Shown here: one piece after another, positions 50,899 to 59,022 of the stretch
Numbering within the stretch: the stretch's first letter is position 1
Layout of the letters: each line of letters opens with the position of its first letter
Source: Spirosoma lacussanchae
GTDB taxonomy: Bacteria > Bacteroidota > Bacteroidia > Cytophagales > Spirosomataceae
Length of the DNA stretch: 64,000 nucleotides
Assembly (NCBI RefSeq): GCF_005870035.1
Contig: NZ_SWJG01000009.1
Span: 144,569-208,568, forward strand
Reading direction: 5' to 3'
The notes under the pieces: generated by a model
Seen by the model: only the letters and a program-made list of their open reading frames with translations
The model's database searches: none
What the model was told of the DNA's origin: nothing
Position numbers and translations under genes: made by a program

Positions 50899-52536
50899 AT
50901 GTCATTTCGCCATTACCTGTTTATCGCCCTGCTGGCTCTTCCCGTTCTTTTGCAAAACTGCGCCCAGGTGGCCCAGCCGCCCGGCGGTAAGAAAGATACC
51001 CTGGCGCCTAAGCTGGTGTCCAGTATGCCAAAGCAGCGTCAGCTGAACTATGCCGGACAAACCGTAGAGCTGGAGTTTGACGAGTACGTGACGGCCGAAA
51101 ATATCCAGCAGAAGATTACCATCACCCCCCAGGATAGTAACACCTTCGTGGTCAAGCAACAGCCAACCGGACTCCGGCTCAACTTTGCCAAACCCTTACA
51201 GAAGAACACGACCTATACCATCGATTTCTCCGACGGTATCAAAGACATTACCGAGCGTAACGTAGCCAAGGACGCCAAGGTGGTTTTCAGCACTGGCCCC
51301 ACCATCGACTCGCTCTACCTGAGCGGAACCGTTGTCGATGACGAGAGCCGCCTGCCGCTGCTGGGCTTCGTGGTGGGTCTCTTCGGACCCAACGATACGC
51401 TGCCTATCAACCGCAAACGCCCGGCCTATTTTGCCCGTACCGACAGCAACGGCGTCTTCCGCATCGAAAACGTGAAGTCGGATCGATACAAAGTGTTCGG
51501 GTTCGAAGACAAGGATTTGAACCTGGTCAACAACACCCCCGGCGAGCGCGTTGCCTTCCGCGACAGCGTGGTGAACCTGAACCGAACGTATACCGATGTG
51601 AATCTGGTGGCCTTCCGGGGCTACGGCAAGCCACGCATTAGCCGACGCGAACGCACTGACGAAACGCTGGGACTGGAGCTGAGCAGCGGTATTGCCAGCT
51701 ACCGGCTGCTGTTTGCCAAACCCGGCGATACGCTGGTGTCGTTTCTGGAGTCGCCGAAGATGATTCGGCTGTTCAGGCCTGCCAACCGGGCCGCGGCCGA
51801 TACCATTGCCGTTACCGTGGCCGCCGAAGACTCGGTCGGTAACGTTACGGAGCTGAAAGAGCGGATTTATTTTTCACCCCTCAAAACGCGCGCCCGCGAT
51901 CGGAAACCGCTCAGCGTGAACCTGACGCCCGCACCCAGCGAACCGACCGATAATAACCTGGAGCTGACGCTGACCTTCACCAAACCCATCCTGCGGTACA
52001 GCACCCAGCTGATTGCCATCGGTCCCGATACGACCAAACCGCTGCCATTGCCCCAGAATGAGCTGACCTGGAGCAACAATTTCTCGCGGCTGGTGATTAA
52101 AAAACCGACCAACGTGCGCGACAGCCTGTTCATGTTGCTGCAAAAAGGGGCATTTGTGAGCGTACAGGGCGACACACTACCCCGGTTTCTGGCCAAGTAC
52201 ACCATTGCCGATGAAGATAGCTATGGGCTGATTGCGGGTCGGGTAAATCCAGCGGCCGTGGGTGCTGCCGGTACCAATTTTATTGTCGAGTTGCTGGACG
52301 AAAAATACACCCTGATCCGGTCGTCATACGGAACACCGGCCTATAGTTTTGCCCGCCTGCGACCGGGTCGATACCGCGTTCGGCTCATCATTGACCGCAA
52401 CGGTAACCGAAAGCGCGACATTGGCAACGTGCAGAAAGGTATCCAGCCCGAAACCATTATCTACCATCCGGGCGCCGAAGAAGGCGGTATCATTCCGCTC
52501 AAGCAGAATTTTGAGCTGACCGATATCGATTTCTGA
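50899..52536 (+). CDS. Ig-like-domain lipoprotein
   Basis: From ATG 50899 the product is 545 residues; a GTG at 50794 is in frame but adds no signal. The signal has a lipobox-like ALPVLLQNCAQVAQPPGGKKDTLAPK. A bacterial Ig-like (SbsA/Big_5-type) domain follows (about 35-135, LVSSMPKQRQLNYAGQTVELEFDEYVTAENIQQKITITP), then a carboxypeptidase-regulatory-like domain (~150-235, DESRLPLLGFVVGLFGPND...TDSNGVFRIENVKSDRYKVFGF). The C-terminal part has GRVNPAAVGAAGTNFIVELLDEKY and RYRVRLIIDRNGNRKRDIGN. Such proteins occur near Bacteroidota envelope genes with unknown function. An inverted repeat with T-run follows at about 52549-52570. Confidence 0.75.
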   Translation: MSFRHYLFIALLALPVLLQNCAQVAQPPGGKKDTLAPKLVSSMPKQRQLNYAGQTVELEFDEYVTAENIQQKITITPQDSNTFVVKQQPTGLRLNFAKPLQKNTTYTIDFSDGIKDITERNVAKDAKVVFSTGPTIDSLYLSGTVVDDESRLPLLGFVVGLFGPNDTLPINRKRPAYFARTDSNGVFRIENVKSDRYKVFGFEDKDLNLVNNTPGERVAFRDSVVNLNRTYTDVNLVAFRGYGKPRISRRERTDETLGLELSSGIASYRLLFAKPGDTLVSFLESPKMIRLFRPANRAAADTIAVTVAAEDSVGNVTELKERIYFSPLKTRARDRKPLSVNLTPAPSEPTDNNLELTLTFTKPILRYSTQLIAIGPDTTKPLPLPQNELTWSNNFSRLVIKKPTNVRDSLFMLLQKGAFVSVQGDTLPRFLAKYTIADEDSYGLIAGRVNPAAVGAAGTNFIVELLDEKYTLIRSSYGTPAYSFARLRPGRYRVRLIIDRNGNRKRDIGNVQKGIQPETIIYHPGAEEGGIIPLKQNFELTDIDF

Positions 52537-52860
52537 GCCGGCGTCGTACCAATTCCGTTTTTGGTACGTCGGCGTTTGTCCTCATAGCGATAGTGAGCCC
52601 CGGGTATATGTCGTCCCTGCCGGGGCTATGGCGAAGGAGCTGGGGTTCTATTGGATAGGGCGTTGCCAACCGACAAAAAGCGCGAAGACGGTGCGGGCTT
52701 TGGGAGGCTAAAGGAAGCTGAACTTTATTGGGATGGCCTGAGAAGACCGAAAGCTTCAGGCTTGTGCAGTTGATTGGCTTACTTTTGATTGGCTCGCCGT
52801 ACCTTTGTTGTGGGCCGCCAACGTGTCTGAATCACTTTTTTTTGCGGCCCTTCGCCCATT
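52537..52860. other. 324-base intergenic region before rsmA
   Basis: It starts with a hairpin GTACCAATTCCG-TTTTTGGTAC (52549-52570), a weak terminator or attenuator. TACCTTTG at 52800-52807 fits the -7 motif TAnnTTTG and lies 53 bases before the rsmA ATG, with a TTG 23 bases upstream. No gene is visible in the rest. Confidence 0.45.
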
Positions 52861-53655
52861 ATGCAGGTTACGCCTAAAAAAGAACTCGGCCAGCACTTTC
52901 TGAAAGACCTTAGTATCGCCCAGCGCATCGCTGATCTGCTGACCGGGCACGGTGGCTACACGCAACTGCTCGAAATTGGGCCGGGTATGGGCGTGCTGAC
53001 GCAGTTTCTGTTGCAGAAATCCGCCTTCGAAACCTTTGTGATCGAGATTGACCGTGAATCGGTCGATTACCTCAAACAGCACGTTCCGGCGCTGGAAGGG
53101 CATATTCTGGCATCCGACTTCCTGAACATACGTCCCGATCTGCTGCCGGCCAAGCAACCCGACACCACCACGCCTTTTGCGGTAATCGGCAACTTTCCGT
53201 ACAACATCTCGACCCAGATCCTGTTTAAGGTACTTGAGATGCGCGACCGCGTACCCGAGGTTGTGGGTATGTTCCAGCGCGAAGTGGCACAGCGGGTCGC
53301 GTCGGGGCCGGGCAATAAAGACTATGGTATCCTGAGCGTACTGCTTCAGGCCTGGTACGATATCCGGTACGAGTTCACCGTTGAGCCCGAGGTGTTCAAC
53401 CCGCCCCCGAAAGTGCATTCGGGCGTTATCTCACTGCGTCGCAATGACAAAACCGACCTCGGCTGCGACGAGCGCAAATTCACTCAGGTGGTTAAGCATG
53501 GCTTCGGGCAGCGACGCAAAACATTGCGTAACGCCCTCAAACCCCTCAACCCCACCGAAGCGGCCCTGGCCAGCCCGTTTATGGACAAACGCGCCGAACA
53601 GCTGAGCGTAGCCGAGTTCGTTGACCTAACAATAGCGATGAGTTATGAGCGATGA
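52861..53655 (+). CDS. rsmA: 16S rRNA (adenine(1518)-N6/adenine(1519)-N6)-dimethyltransferase
   Basis: The product is 264 residues. It opens MQVTPKKELGQHFLKDLSIAQRIADLL, the RsmA/KsgA signature, with GxGxG-type cofactor loop LEIGPGMGVLTQFLL and the target-adenine motif as VIGNFPYNISTQILF. It dimethylates two adenines in helix 45 of 16S rRNA from S-adenosylmethionine. The C-terminus has KVHSGVISLRR and FGQRRKTLRNAL. The last five codons (MSYER and stop) are part of a hairpin repeat (53638-53684), so the natural C-terminus may have been replaced. Confidence 0.97.
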   Translation: MQVTPKKELGQHFLKDLSIAQRIADLLTGHGGYTQLLEIGPGMGVLTQFLLQKSAFETFVIEIDRESVDYLKQHVPALEGHILASDFLNIRPDLLPAKQPDTTTPFAVIGNFPYNISTQILFKVLEMRDRVPEVVGMFQREVAQRVASGPGNKDYGILSVLLQAWYDIRYEFTVEPEVFNPPPKVHSGVISLRRNDKTDLGCDERKFTQVVKHGFGQRRKTLRNALKPLNPTEAALASPFMDKRAEQLSVAEFVDLTIAMSYER

Positions 53656-53700
53656 GCGATGTGCATTCGGTTCTCATAACTCATAACTCCTAACTCATCA
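53638..53700. repeat. ATGAGTTATGAG-type hairpin repeat, copy 3
   Basis: ATGAGTTATGAG (53638-53649) and CTCATAACTCAT (53673-53684) are perfect inverted repeats, extended by CTCCTAACTCATCACTCA. The element fills the rsmA-mgtE gap and includes the rsmA stop codon. It is a variant of the TGAGTGA-type family. Confidence 0.6.
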
Positions 53701-53707
53701 CTCACAA

Positions 53708-55060
53708 GTGACTTTCGAACTCACCCAGGACTACCTCGACCACATACAGCAGCTGATCGGCTCGGGCGATGATGTGGCGCTTCGGGCGGAGATGGAAGAG
53801 CTGTTCCCGGCCGATATTTCGGGCATCCTGTACGAGCTGGAGCCCGAGCCGGCACATTACCTGCTGAACCTGCTCGACAAATCGGTTGGGGCTGAGATCC
53901 TGGCCAACCTCGAAACCAACGACCGGACCAACCTGCTCCGCACCTTCACCTCGGCCGAAATAGCGCCGTTCATCAACGTAATGGAGTCGGACGATGCCGT
54001 GGATATTCTCAACGAGCAGCCGATTCAGGTACGCGAAGAGGTAATTGGTTTGCTCGAAGACCGCGAACAGGCGCGGTTTATTCTGGATTTGCTCCATTAC
54101 GAAGACGGCGTGGCGGGTAGTCTGATGCAGAAGGAGCTGATCAAAATCAACGTAAATCTGCGCGTCAATGCCTGCATCGAAGAAATCCGGCAACAGGCCG
54201 AAAACGTCGAGAATGTGTATGCCGTTTACGTGGTCGATGATGTCGGTAAACTGCTGGGACTGGTATCGCTGAAGAAGATCGTGCTGGCCCGGAAAACGGC
54301 CAAGATTGCCGATATCTACGACGACGATGTGGTCTACGTGGAAACCTACCGGCCCGTAGCCGAGGTGGCCGAGGTCATGCAGAAATATGACCTGGATGCC
54401 ATTCCGGTTGTGAACGTACAGCAGCGCCTGCTGGGACGGATTACCATCGATGACGTAGTCGACGTTATTACCGAGCAGGCTGAAGAAGACATCCAGGTTA
54501 TTTCGGGTCTGTCGGGCGAGGTCGAAGAGGATGACAGCATCTGGCAGCGTTCCAAAGTGCAGCTCCCCTGGCTCGTGGCGGGGGCGGTGGGGAGTCTCAT
54601 GGCCGCAACGGTCATCAACGGGTTTCAGAGTGAACTGGGCAAGATTGCCGCCCTGGCTGCGTTTATTCCGATCATCGGATCAACGGGGGGTAACGTAGGT
54701 ATACAGACATCATCGCTGATTCTACAGAGCTTATCCGATACCTCAGGACTGACCACGACGCTGGCCCGGCGGCTGTTCCGGACGCTGCTGGTGGCGGTTA
54801 TCAACGGGCTGGTGGTAGGCCTGATTGCGGGGGTGTATACGTTCCTGATCGGCGAACCGCGGCTATTTTTTGTGGTAGCTATGTCGCTGCTGTCGGTGGT
54901 GCTGCTGGCCTCGTTTATGGGAACAATTACGCCATTACTGCTGAACCGAATTGGTATTAACCCGGCCGTAGCGTCGGGGCCGTTTATTACGACCGCCAAT
55001 GACCTGATTGGGATCGGTGTTTATTTCCTGATTGCCCAGCTGCTGCTGGCCGAAGTATAG
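53708..55060 (+). CDS. mgtE: Magnesium transporter MgtE
   Basis: The product is 450 residues from a GTG start (53708). The N-terminal domain (~1-130) includes LEMEELFPADISGILYELEPEPAHYLLNLLDKSVGAEIL. A CBS pair follows (~130-250, LGRITIDDVVDVITEQAEEDIQ), and five transmembrane helices lie in ~275-450 with PLLLNRIGINPAVASGPFITTANDLIGIGVYF. MgtE is a Mg2+-gated channel in the inner membrane; the CBS and N domains sense cytoplasmic magnesium. All family parts are intact. It follows rsmA by ~52 bases and ends at a strong terminator. Confidence 0.96.
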   Translation: MTFELTQDYLDHIQQLIGSGDDVALRAEMEELFPADISGILYELEPEPAHYLLNLLDKSVGAEILANLETNDRTNLLRTFTSAEIAPFINVMESDDAVDILNEQPIQVREEVIGLLEDREQARFILDLLHYEDGVAGSLMQKELIKINVNLRVNACIEEIRQQAENVENVYAVYVVDDVGKLLGLVSLKKIVLARKTAKIADIYDDDVVYVETYRPVAEVAEVMQKYDLDAIPVVNVQQRLLGRITIDDVVDVITEQAEEDIQVISGLSGEVEEDDSIWQRSKVQLPWLVAGAVGSLMAATVINGFQSELGKIAALAAFIPIIGSTGGNVGIQTSSLILQSLSDTSGLTTTLARRLFRTLLVAVINGLVVGLIAGVYTFLIGEPRLFFVVAMSLLSVVLLASFMGTITPLLLNRIGINPAVASGPFITTANDLIGIGVYFLIAQLLLAEV

Positions 55061-55088
55061 CCGTCTCGCCAGACAGACTTCGTACAAG

Positions 55089-55112
55089 CCGGGCCATCGA
55101 GCCCGGTTTTTT
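55089..55112 (+). terminator. Rho-independent terminator after mgtE
   Basis: CCGGGC (55089-55094) pairs with GCCCGG (55101-55106), a six-base loop, followed by six T residues. It isolates the protease cassette that starts at 55316 from mgtE. Confidence 0.8.
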
Positions 55113-55315
55113 GTTGGTCCCAGCTGCCGGTGCTTCCCGTTACCCAGGCCGCGCTGGCTGATGAACAGGCCCGAAGTAGCCTAAGACCATGGCGTCTGCT
55201 GACCGTTCGCTCAAAGGAAGAAGGCGTTTGTTGCCGTCGGCGGGGGCGGGGGGCGACTAAGGGCTACGAGTTGCCCAAAGGGGCTATTCGTACCCCCATC
55301 CTAAATCTTTTTATC

Positions 55316-57052
55316 ATGGCAAAACGAAGTGCACCTCCATCGCCCTCGGCGCCCCCGGCAGGCAACCCGGTCAACGCCGATTTGGGTCAGGTTGTTGTTG
55401 TGTTCAGAACAGACAGTGTGCCGCAGCCCGAAGCCGGTACACAGGCAATTGTACTGGCCGACGAAGGTCAGTCCGGCGCCCTGACCAGTTTGCTGGCTGC
55501 CGAAGGAATTTCGCTGCGGCCCATGTTCGAACTCAGCCGCTCGGCCCCGCAACCGGCCACCAACGGGCTGGCCGAAACCGACGAACTGCCCAACCTGAGC
55601 ATTTACTACGTGGCCGATGTGCCAAAAGAGCGTGCTGAAGCGGTGGCCGAGTCGCTGCGTAGTCTGGCCACGGTAGACGGCGCCTACGTACAGCCCGAAG
55701 CGGCTCTGCCGTTCGTGGTAACACCGACTACCAGCCCGGCCGACGCGGCTCCGCCCGTAACGCCCAATTTTACGGCCCGGCAGGATTACCTGCGGGCGGC
55801 ACCGACCGGTATCGACGCCGACTTTGCCTGGACCATTCCGGGCGGCCGGGGGGCGGGTGTGCAGGTGATTGATATTGAAGGCGGCTGGAATTTTACCCAT
55901 GAAGACCTGATCCAGAATTCGGGCGGCCTGCTCAGCGGGGTACAGCGGGCCGACTGGCGCGACCACGGTACGGCGGTTCTGGGCGAGATCGGTGGCGATG
56001 TCAATACCCTCGGTATTACCGGCATTAGTCCCGAGGCAAACACCCGGGCGGTATCGGTCTACCGGAATGTGGCTATGGCGTATAACCTGCCCGAAGCGCT
56101 CCGGCAGGCCGCCGACAGCCTGCGTCCCGGCGATATAATCCTGATCGAACAGCAGTACGGACATCCGACCCGTGGCTGGACAACGGTTGAGTGGTGGCCC
56201 GCCGAATTCGATGCTATCCGGTATGCCGTAGCGCGTGGTGTCATTGTGGTCGAAGCAGCCGGCAACGGCGGTAACAACCTCGACGACGCCATTTTCAATA
56301 CCCCGCTGGCTGGCTTTCCGGCGGGCTGGCGAAACCCCTTCAACCGCGCTAACCGCGATTCGGGAGCGGTCGTTGTGGGTGCAGGTAACCCACCGGCCGG
56401 TACACACGGTCGCAGCGGTCAGCCCGGCGAGCCGTATGTTGACCGGGCCCGGTGCGGTTTTTCCAACTTTGGCGCTATGGTCGATGTACAGGGCTGGGGC
56501 TACGAGGTAACCACTACGGGCTACGGCGATCTGCAGGGGGGAAGCGAAAACACGTTCTATACCGATCAGTTCAGCGGTACCTCAAGCGCGTCGCCCATCG
56601 TGGTCGGGGCGCTGGCGTCGTTGCAGGGTATTCTGCGGACGCGCGGCCGTATTCCGCTGTCGCCGGCCCGGGCCCGTGAGGTGCTGCGGGCTACGGGCTC
56701 TCCGCAGCAGGGCGCTACCGGTCGACCGGCTACGCAACGGATCGGCAACCGGCCCAATCTGCGGCAGCTGATTCCGCTGGTGCTGCAAACCAATTTCTGG
56801 ACGGGGGTTCAGTTTACCGGAACGGTAGGGGCCAACGCCACCCAGCGCTGGTTTACCTTCAACTGGCCCGCCCACTGGCACGTTGTCTGGACCGTGGTGC
56901 CGACCAGCCCGCGCCCCGGCGCTCCGCAAACCCGTCTGAAGGTGCAGGTCGAACGATCGTCCGACGCCTTCGTCACCTACTGGCTCAACGTCACCAACCT
57001 AACCAACCAGCCCGTCACGATTGAAGGGCGGTTTGCGGTACTGGGCTGGTAG
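55316..57052 (+). CDS. S8 (subtilisin-like) serine protease without signal peptide
   Basis: From ATG 55316 the product is 578 residues; an upstream in-frame start adds 62 basic residues without family features. The catalytic residues are D186 (VQVIDIEGG), H217 (DWRDHGTAVLGEIGG), oxyanion N317 (VVEAAGNGG) and S423 (FSGTSSASPIVVGAL). Residues ~95-135 resemble a subtilisin-type propeptide. No signal peptide or sorting tail is visible, so it may act in the cytoplasm or be exported unusually. Residues 494-578 form a C-terminal domain found again as a separate protein in the next gene. It heads a compact three-gene cassette that ends at a terminator at 57688. Confidence 0.9.
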   Translation: MAKRSAPPSPSAPPAGNPVNADLGQVVVVFRTDSVPQPEAGTQAIVLADEGQSGALTSLLAAEGISLRPMFELSRSAPQPATNGLAETDELPNLSIYYVADVPKERAEAVAESLRSLATVDGAYVQPEAALPFVVTPTTSPADAAPPVTPNFTARQDYLRAAPTGIDADFAWTIPGGRGAGVQVIDIEGGWNFTHEDLIQNSGGLLSGVQRADWRDHGTAVLGEIGGDVNTLGITGISPEANTRAVSVYRNVAMAYNLPEALRQAADSLRPGDIILIEQQYGHPTRGWTTVEWWPAEFDAIRYAVARGVIVVEAAGNGGNNLDDAIFNTPLAGFPAGWRNPFNRANRDSGAVVVGAGNPPAGTHGRSGQPGEPYVDRARCGFSNFGAMVDVQGWGYEVTTTGYGDLQGGSENTFYTDQFSGTSSASPIVVGALASLQGILRTRGRIPLSPARAREVLRATGSPQQGATGRPATQRIGNRPNLRQLIPLVLQTNFWTGVQFTGTVGANATQRWFTFNWPAHWHVVWTVVPTSPRPGAPQTRLKVQVERSSDAFVTYWLNVTNLTNQPVTIEGRFAVLGW

Positions 57053-57097
57053 CCAGCTTTCTATTTCACTATCGACAACCCTTTAATCGAATAAATC

Positions 57098-57352
57098 ATG
57101 CAAGTCGGCGTACAATTTACGGGCACACTAGGCCCCAATGCAGCCCAGCGCTGGTTCACATTTAACTGGAACGCAGCCAAACAGGTTATCTGGAACGTGG
57201 TGCCAACCTCACCGCGGCCGGGTGGCCCCCAGGTAGAGTGGGAGGTTGACGTAGAGCGGTCATCGCCCACGGCCATTACGTACTGGATCACGATCCGGAA
57301 TCTGACCAATCAGCCCGTCAACATCGAAGCGCGTTATGCCATTCTGAACTAA
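57098..57352 (+). CDS. Stand-alone copy of the protease C-terminal domain
   Basis: The product is 84 residues. Aligned by eye, it matches residues 496-576 of the preceding S8 protease at roughly two thirds of ~80 positions, with blocks GVQFTGT, QRWFTFNW, VVPTSPRPG, VERSS and NLTNQPV. It has no signal peptide and looks like a compact beta-sandwich. This could be a binding partner, inhibitor or self-assembling form of the domain. Its gene lies 45 bases after the protease stop and 14 before the next small gene. Family unknown to me. Confidence 0.75.
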   Translation: MQVGVQFTGTLGPNAAQRWFTFNWNAAKQVIWNVVPTSPRPGGPQVEWEVDVERSSPTAITYWITIRNLTNQPVNIEARYAILN

Positions 57353-57366
57353 ACCGTTGCTCTGCC

Positions 57367-57642
57367 ATGCGAATTCTGATCGAAACCGAAGAGAAAACCA
57401 CCCTGACGCCTGACGTCAGTACGGTTCCGTCTACTACCACACCCACCGCATCGGCCGGCGGAGAAGCCCCGGCCGACAATGCCGTTTCCAGCCAGCTGAC
57501 GCCGGAAAGCGGGTCGGCAACCGACGCCGGTGGGCCGCCGAACTGGCTGATCGATGCCATCGGTACTGCGCCCGCTACTACGTCTGGCGTTGCCGCCAGT
57601 GCGGCTGGTACGGATGGTGGCCAGGCCCCGACCGTTGACTAA
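57367..57642 (+). CDS. Small Ser/Thr/Ala/Pro-rich protein, protease cassette
   Basis: The product is 91 residues and starts MRILIETEEKTTLTPDV. The rest is low complexity: Ser, Thr, Ala, Pro and Gly with acidic residues, almost no aromatic or basic ones, with a central WLIDAIGT. No signal peptide, membrane span or Cys. Such a composition suggests a disordered protein, possibly a substrate or precursor for the protease two genes upstream. It could also be a RiPP-like precursor peptide, but no modification enzyme is nearby. The 14-base gap and shared strand argue for co-translation with the 84-residue gene. Confidence 0.6.
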   Translation: MRILIETEEKTTLTPDVSTVPSTTTPTASAGGEAPADNAVSSQLTPESGSATDAGGPPNWLIDAIGTAPATTSGVAASAAGTDGGQAPTVD

Positions 57643-57687
57643 GCCAGCGCGCGACGACCGGCTTTTGTTGGTTGATGTGTACTTTTG

Positions 57688-57721
57688 AGCCCGGTTTGCC
57701 TGTTGGCAGACCGGGCTTTTT
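57688..57721 (+). terminator. Rho-independent terminator after the protease cassette
   Basis: AGCCCGGT..TGCC (57688-57700) pairs with GGCAG.ACCGGGCT (57704-57717), followed by a T-run. It separates the cassette from dtd. Confidence 0.8.
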
Positions 57722-57743
57722 ACATACTGTCATTATTTGCTGC

Positions 57744-58196
57744 ATGATTGCCGTTATTCAGCGCGTTTCGCAGGCTTCCGTTACCATTGATCACGAGGTC
57801 AAAGGTCAGATCGGGACTGGTTTTCTAGTGCTACTGGGCATTACGCATGCCGATACGAATGAGGATGTTGAATGGCTCAGCCGGAAGATTGTGGGAATGC
57901 GGATTTTCAACGATGCCGAGGACAAAATGAACCTCGACCTGGCGGCTGTTAACGGGTCTATTCTGCTCATCAGTCAGTTCACCCTGCACGCCAGTACCCG
58001 AAAGGGAAACCGCCCCAGTTTTATCGAAGCAGCCCGGCCCGACGTGGCTATACCCCTTTACGAAGCCATGATCGCCCAGCTCACGACCGATCTCGGAAAA
58101 CCCGTCGAAACGGGGCAATTTGGGGCCGATATGAAGGTGTCGCTGCTCAACGACGGGCCCGTAACGATCATCATCGATAGCCAGAACCGAGTGTAG
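57744..58196 (+). CDS. dtd: D-aminoacyl-tRNA deacylase
   Basis: From ATG 57744 the product is 150 residues, the standard Dtd length; an upstream in-frame ATG would add 24 residues overlapping the terminator. Motifs are MIAVIQRVSQASVTI, the active-site SQFTLHASTRKGNRPSF and the cis-Gly-Pro NDGPVTIIID. The enzyme cleaves D-amino acids, such as D-Tyr, and also glycine misattached to tRNA, in the cytoplasm. It is a single gene. Confidence 0.96.
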   Translation: MIAVIQRVSQASVTIDHEVKGQIGTGFLVLLGITHADTNEDVEWLSRKIVGMRIFNDAEDKMNLDLAAVNGSILLISQFTLHASTRKGNRPSFIEAARPDVAIPLYEAMIAQLTTDLGKPVETGQFGADMKVSLLNDGPVTIIIDSQNRV

Positions 58197-58344
58197 ACTG
58201 ACGGGCTTTCTGAGTGGCCTACTAATTTTCTGTACTACAATGCTGCTTTTGGGCGTTCGTTTCTTAAAAACCACTACTTTTACTTAAACCAGCCCATTAG
58301 CGATGCCAGATTCCCTGATTCGGAAACATCGCTGAGCCAGCCGA

Positions 58345-58986
58345 ATGGATTTTTTGCCTGCCGCCCTGACCGACTATGCCGAAGCGCACACCTCGCCCGA
58401 AAGCGATCTGCTGCGCCGGCTCAACCGCAACACCCGAGCCCATGTGATGGCCCCCCGTATGCTGTCGGGACATTTGCAGGGCCGCCTGCTGGCCATGATC
58501 TCCTGGATGATTCGTCCCCGGCGGGTGCTTGAGATTGGTACCTACACGGGCTATTCGGCTCTTTGCCTGGCCGAAGGACTGACGGACGATGGCCGGCTGA
58601 TTACCATTGATCAGAACGAAGAACTGGAAGCTTTTGCGCGGTCTTACTGGCAGCAATCGCCCCTCAATGACCGGATCGACCTCCGGATCGGGCTGGCTGC
58701 CGAGGTGATTCCTACCCTGACCGATACGTTCGACCTGGTATTTATCGATGCTGACAAGCGTAACCTGCCGCTTTACTTCGGGCTGGTGATCGATAAGCTG
58801 CGGCCGGGCGGCTTTATGCTGGCTGATAATGTGCTCTGGAGTGGCAAAGTTATTGAACCGCTGAAACCGTCAGACGAGGATACCCGATCGGTGCTGACGT
58901 TCAATCAAATGGTTCAGGATGACCCACGCGTAGAAAACATACTGCTGCCCATTCGCGACGGCATTATGATGGCCCGAAAAGTATAG
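58345..58986 (+). CDS. O-methyltransferase (class I, SAM-dependent, family 3)
   Basis: The product is 213 residues. It matches the bacterial O-methyltransferase family 3 (caffeoyl-CoA OMT type): RVLEIGTYTGYSALCLAEGL is the SAM motif, then LITIDQNEELEAFARSYW, DLVFIDADKRNLPLYF (the metal-binding Asp) and LRPGGFMLADNVLWSGKVIEP. Members methylate catechols, phenolic acids or similar hydroxyls; some act on tRNA or other molecules. No substrate is implied. It lies 36 bases before the transglycosylase gene on the same strand. Confidence 0.92.
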   Translation: MDFLPAALTDYAEAHTSPESDLLRRLNRNTRAHVMAPRMLSGHLQGRLLAMISWMIRPRRVLEIGTYTGYSALCLAEGLTDDGRLITIDQNEELEAFARSYWQQSPLNDRIDLRIGLAAEVIPTLTDTFDLVFIDADKRNLPLYFGLVIDKLRPGGFMLADNVLWSGKVIEPLKPSDEDTRSVLTFNQMVQDDPRVENILLPIRDGIMMARKV

Positions 58987-59022
58987 AAAAGACAACAAGA
59001 CCGAATACGATTTATCCGATTT

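Noticed and set aside
52549..52570. Hairpin GTACCAATTCCG/GGTAC after the Ig-like gene as a full terminator
   Set aside because: The stem is short and the T-run lies inside the loop rather than after the stem, so it is only noted within the intergenic entry.
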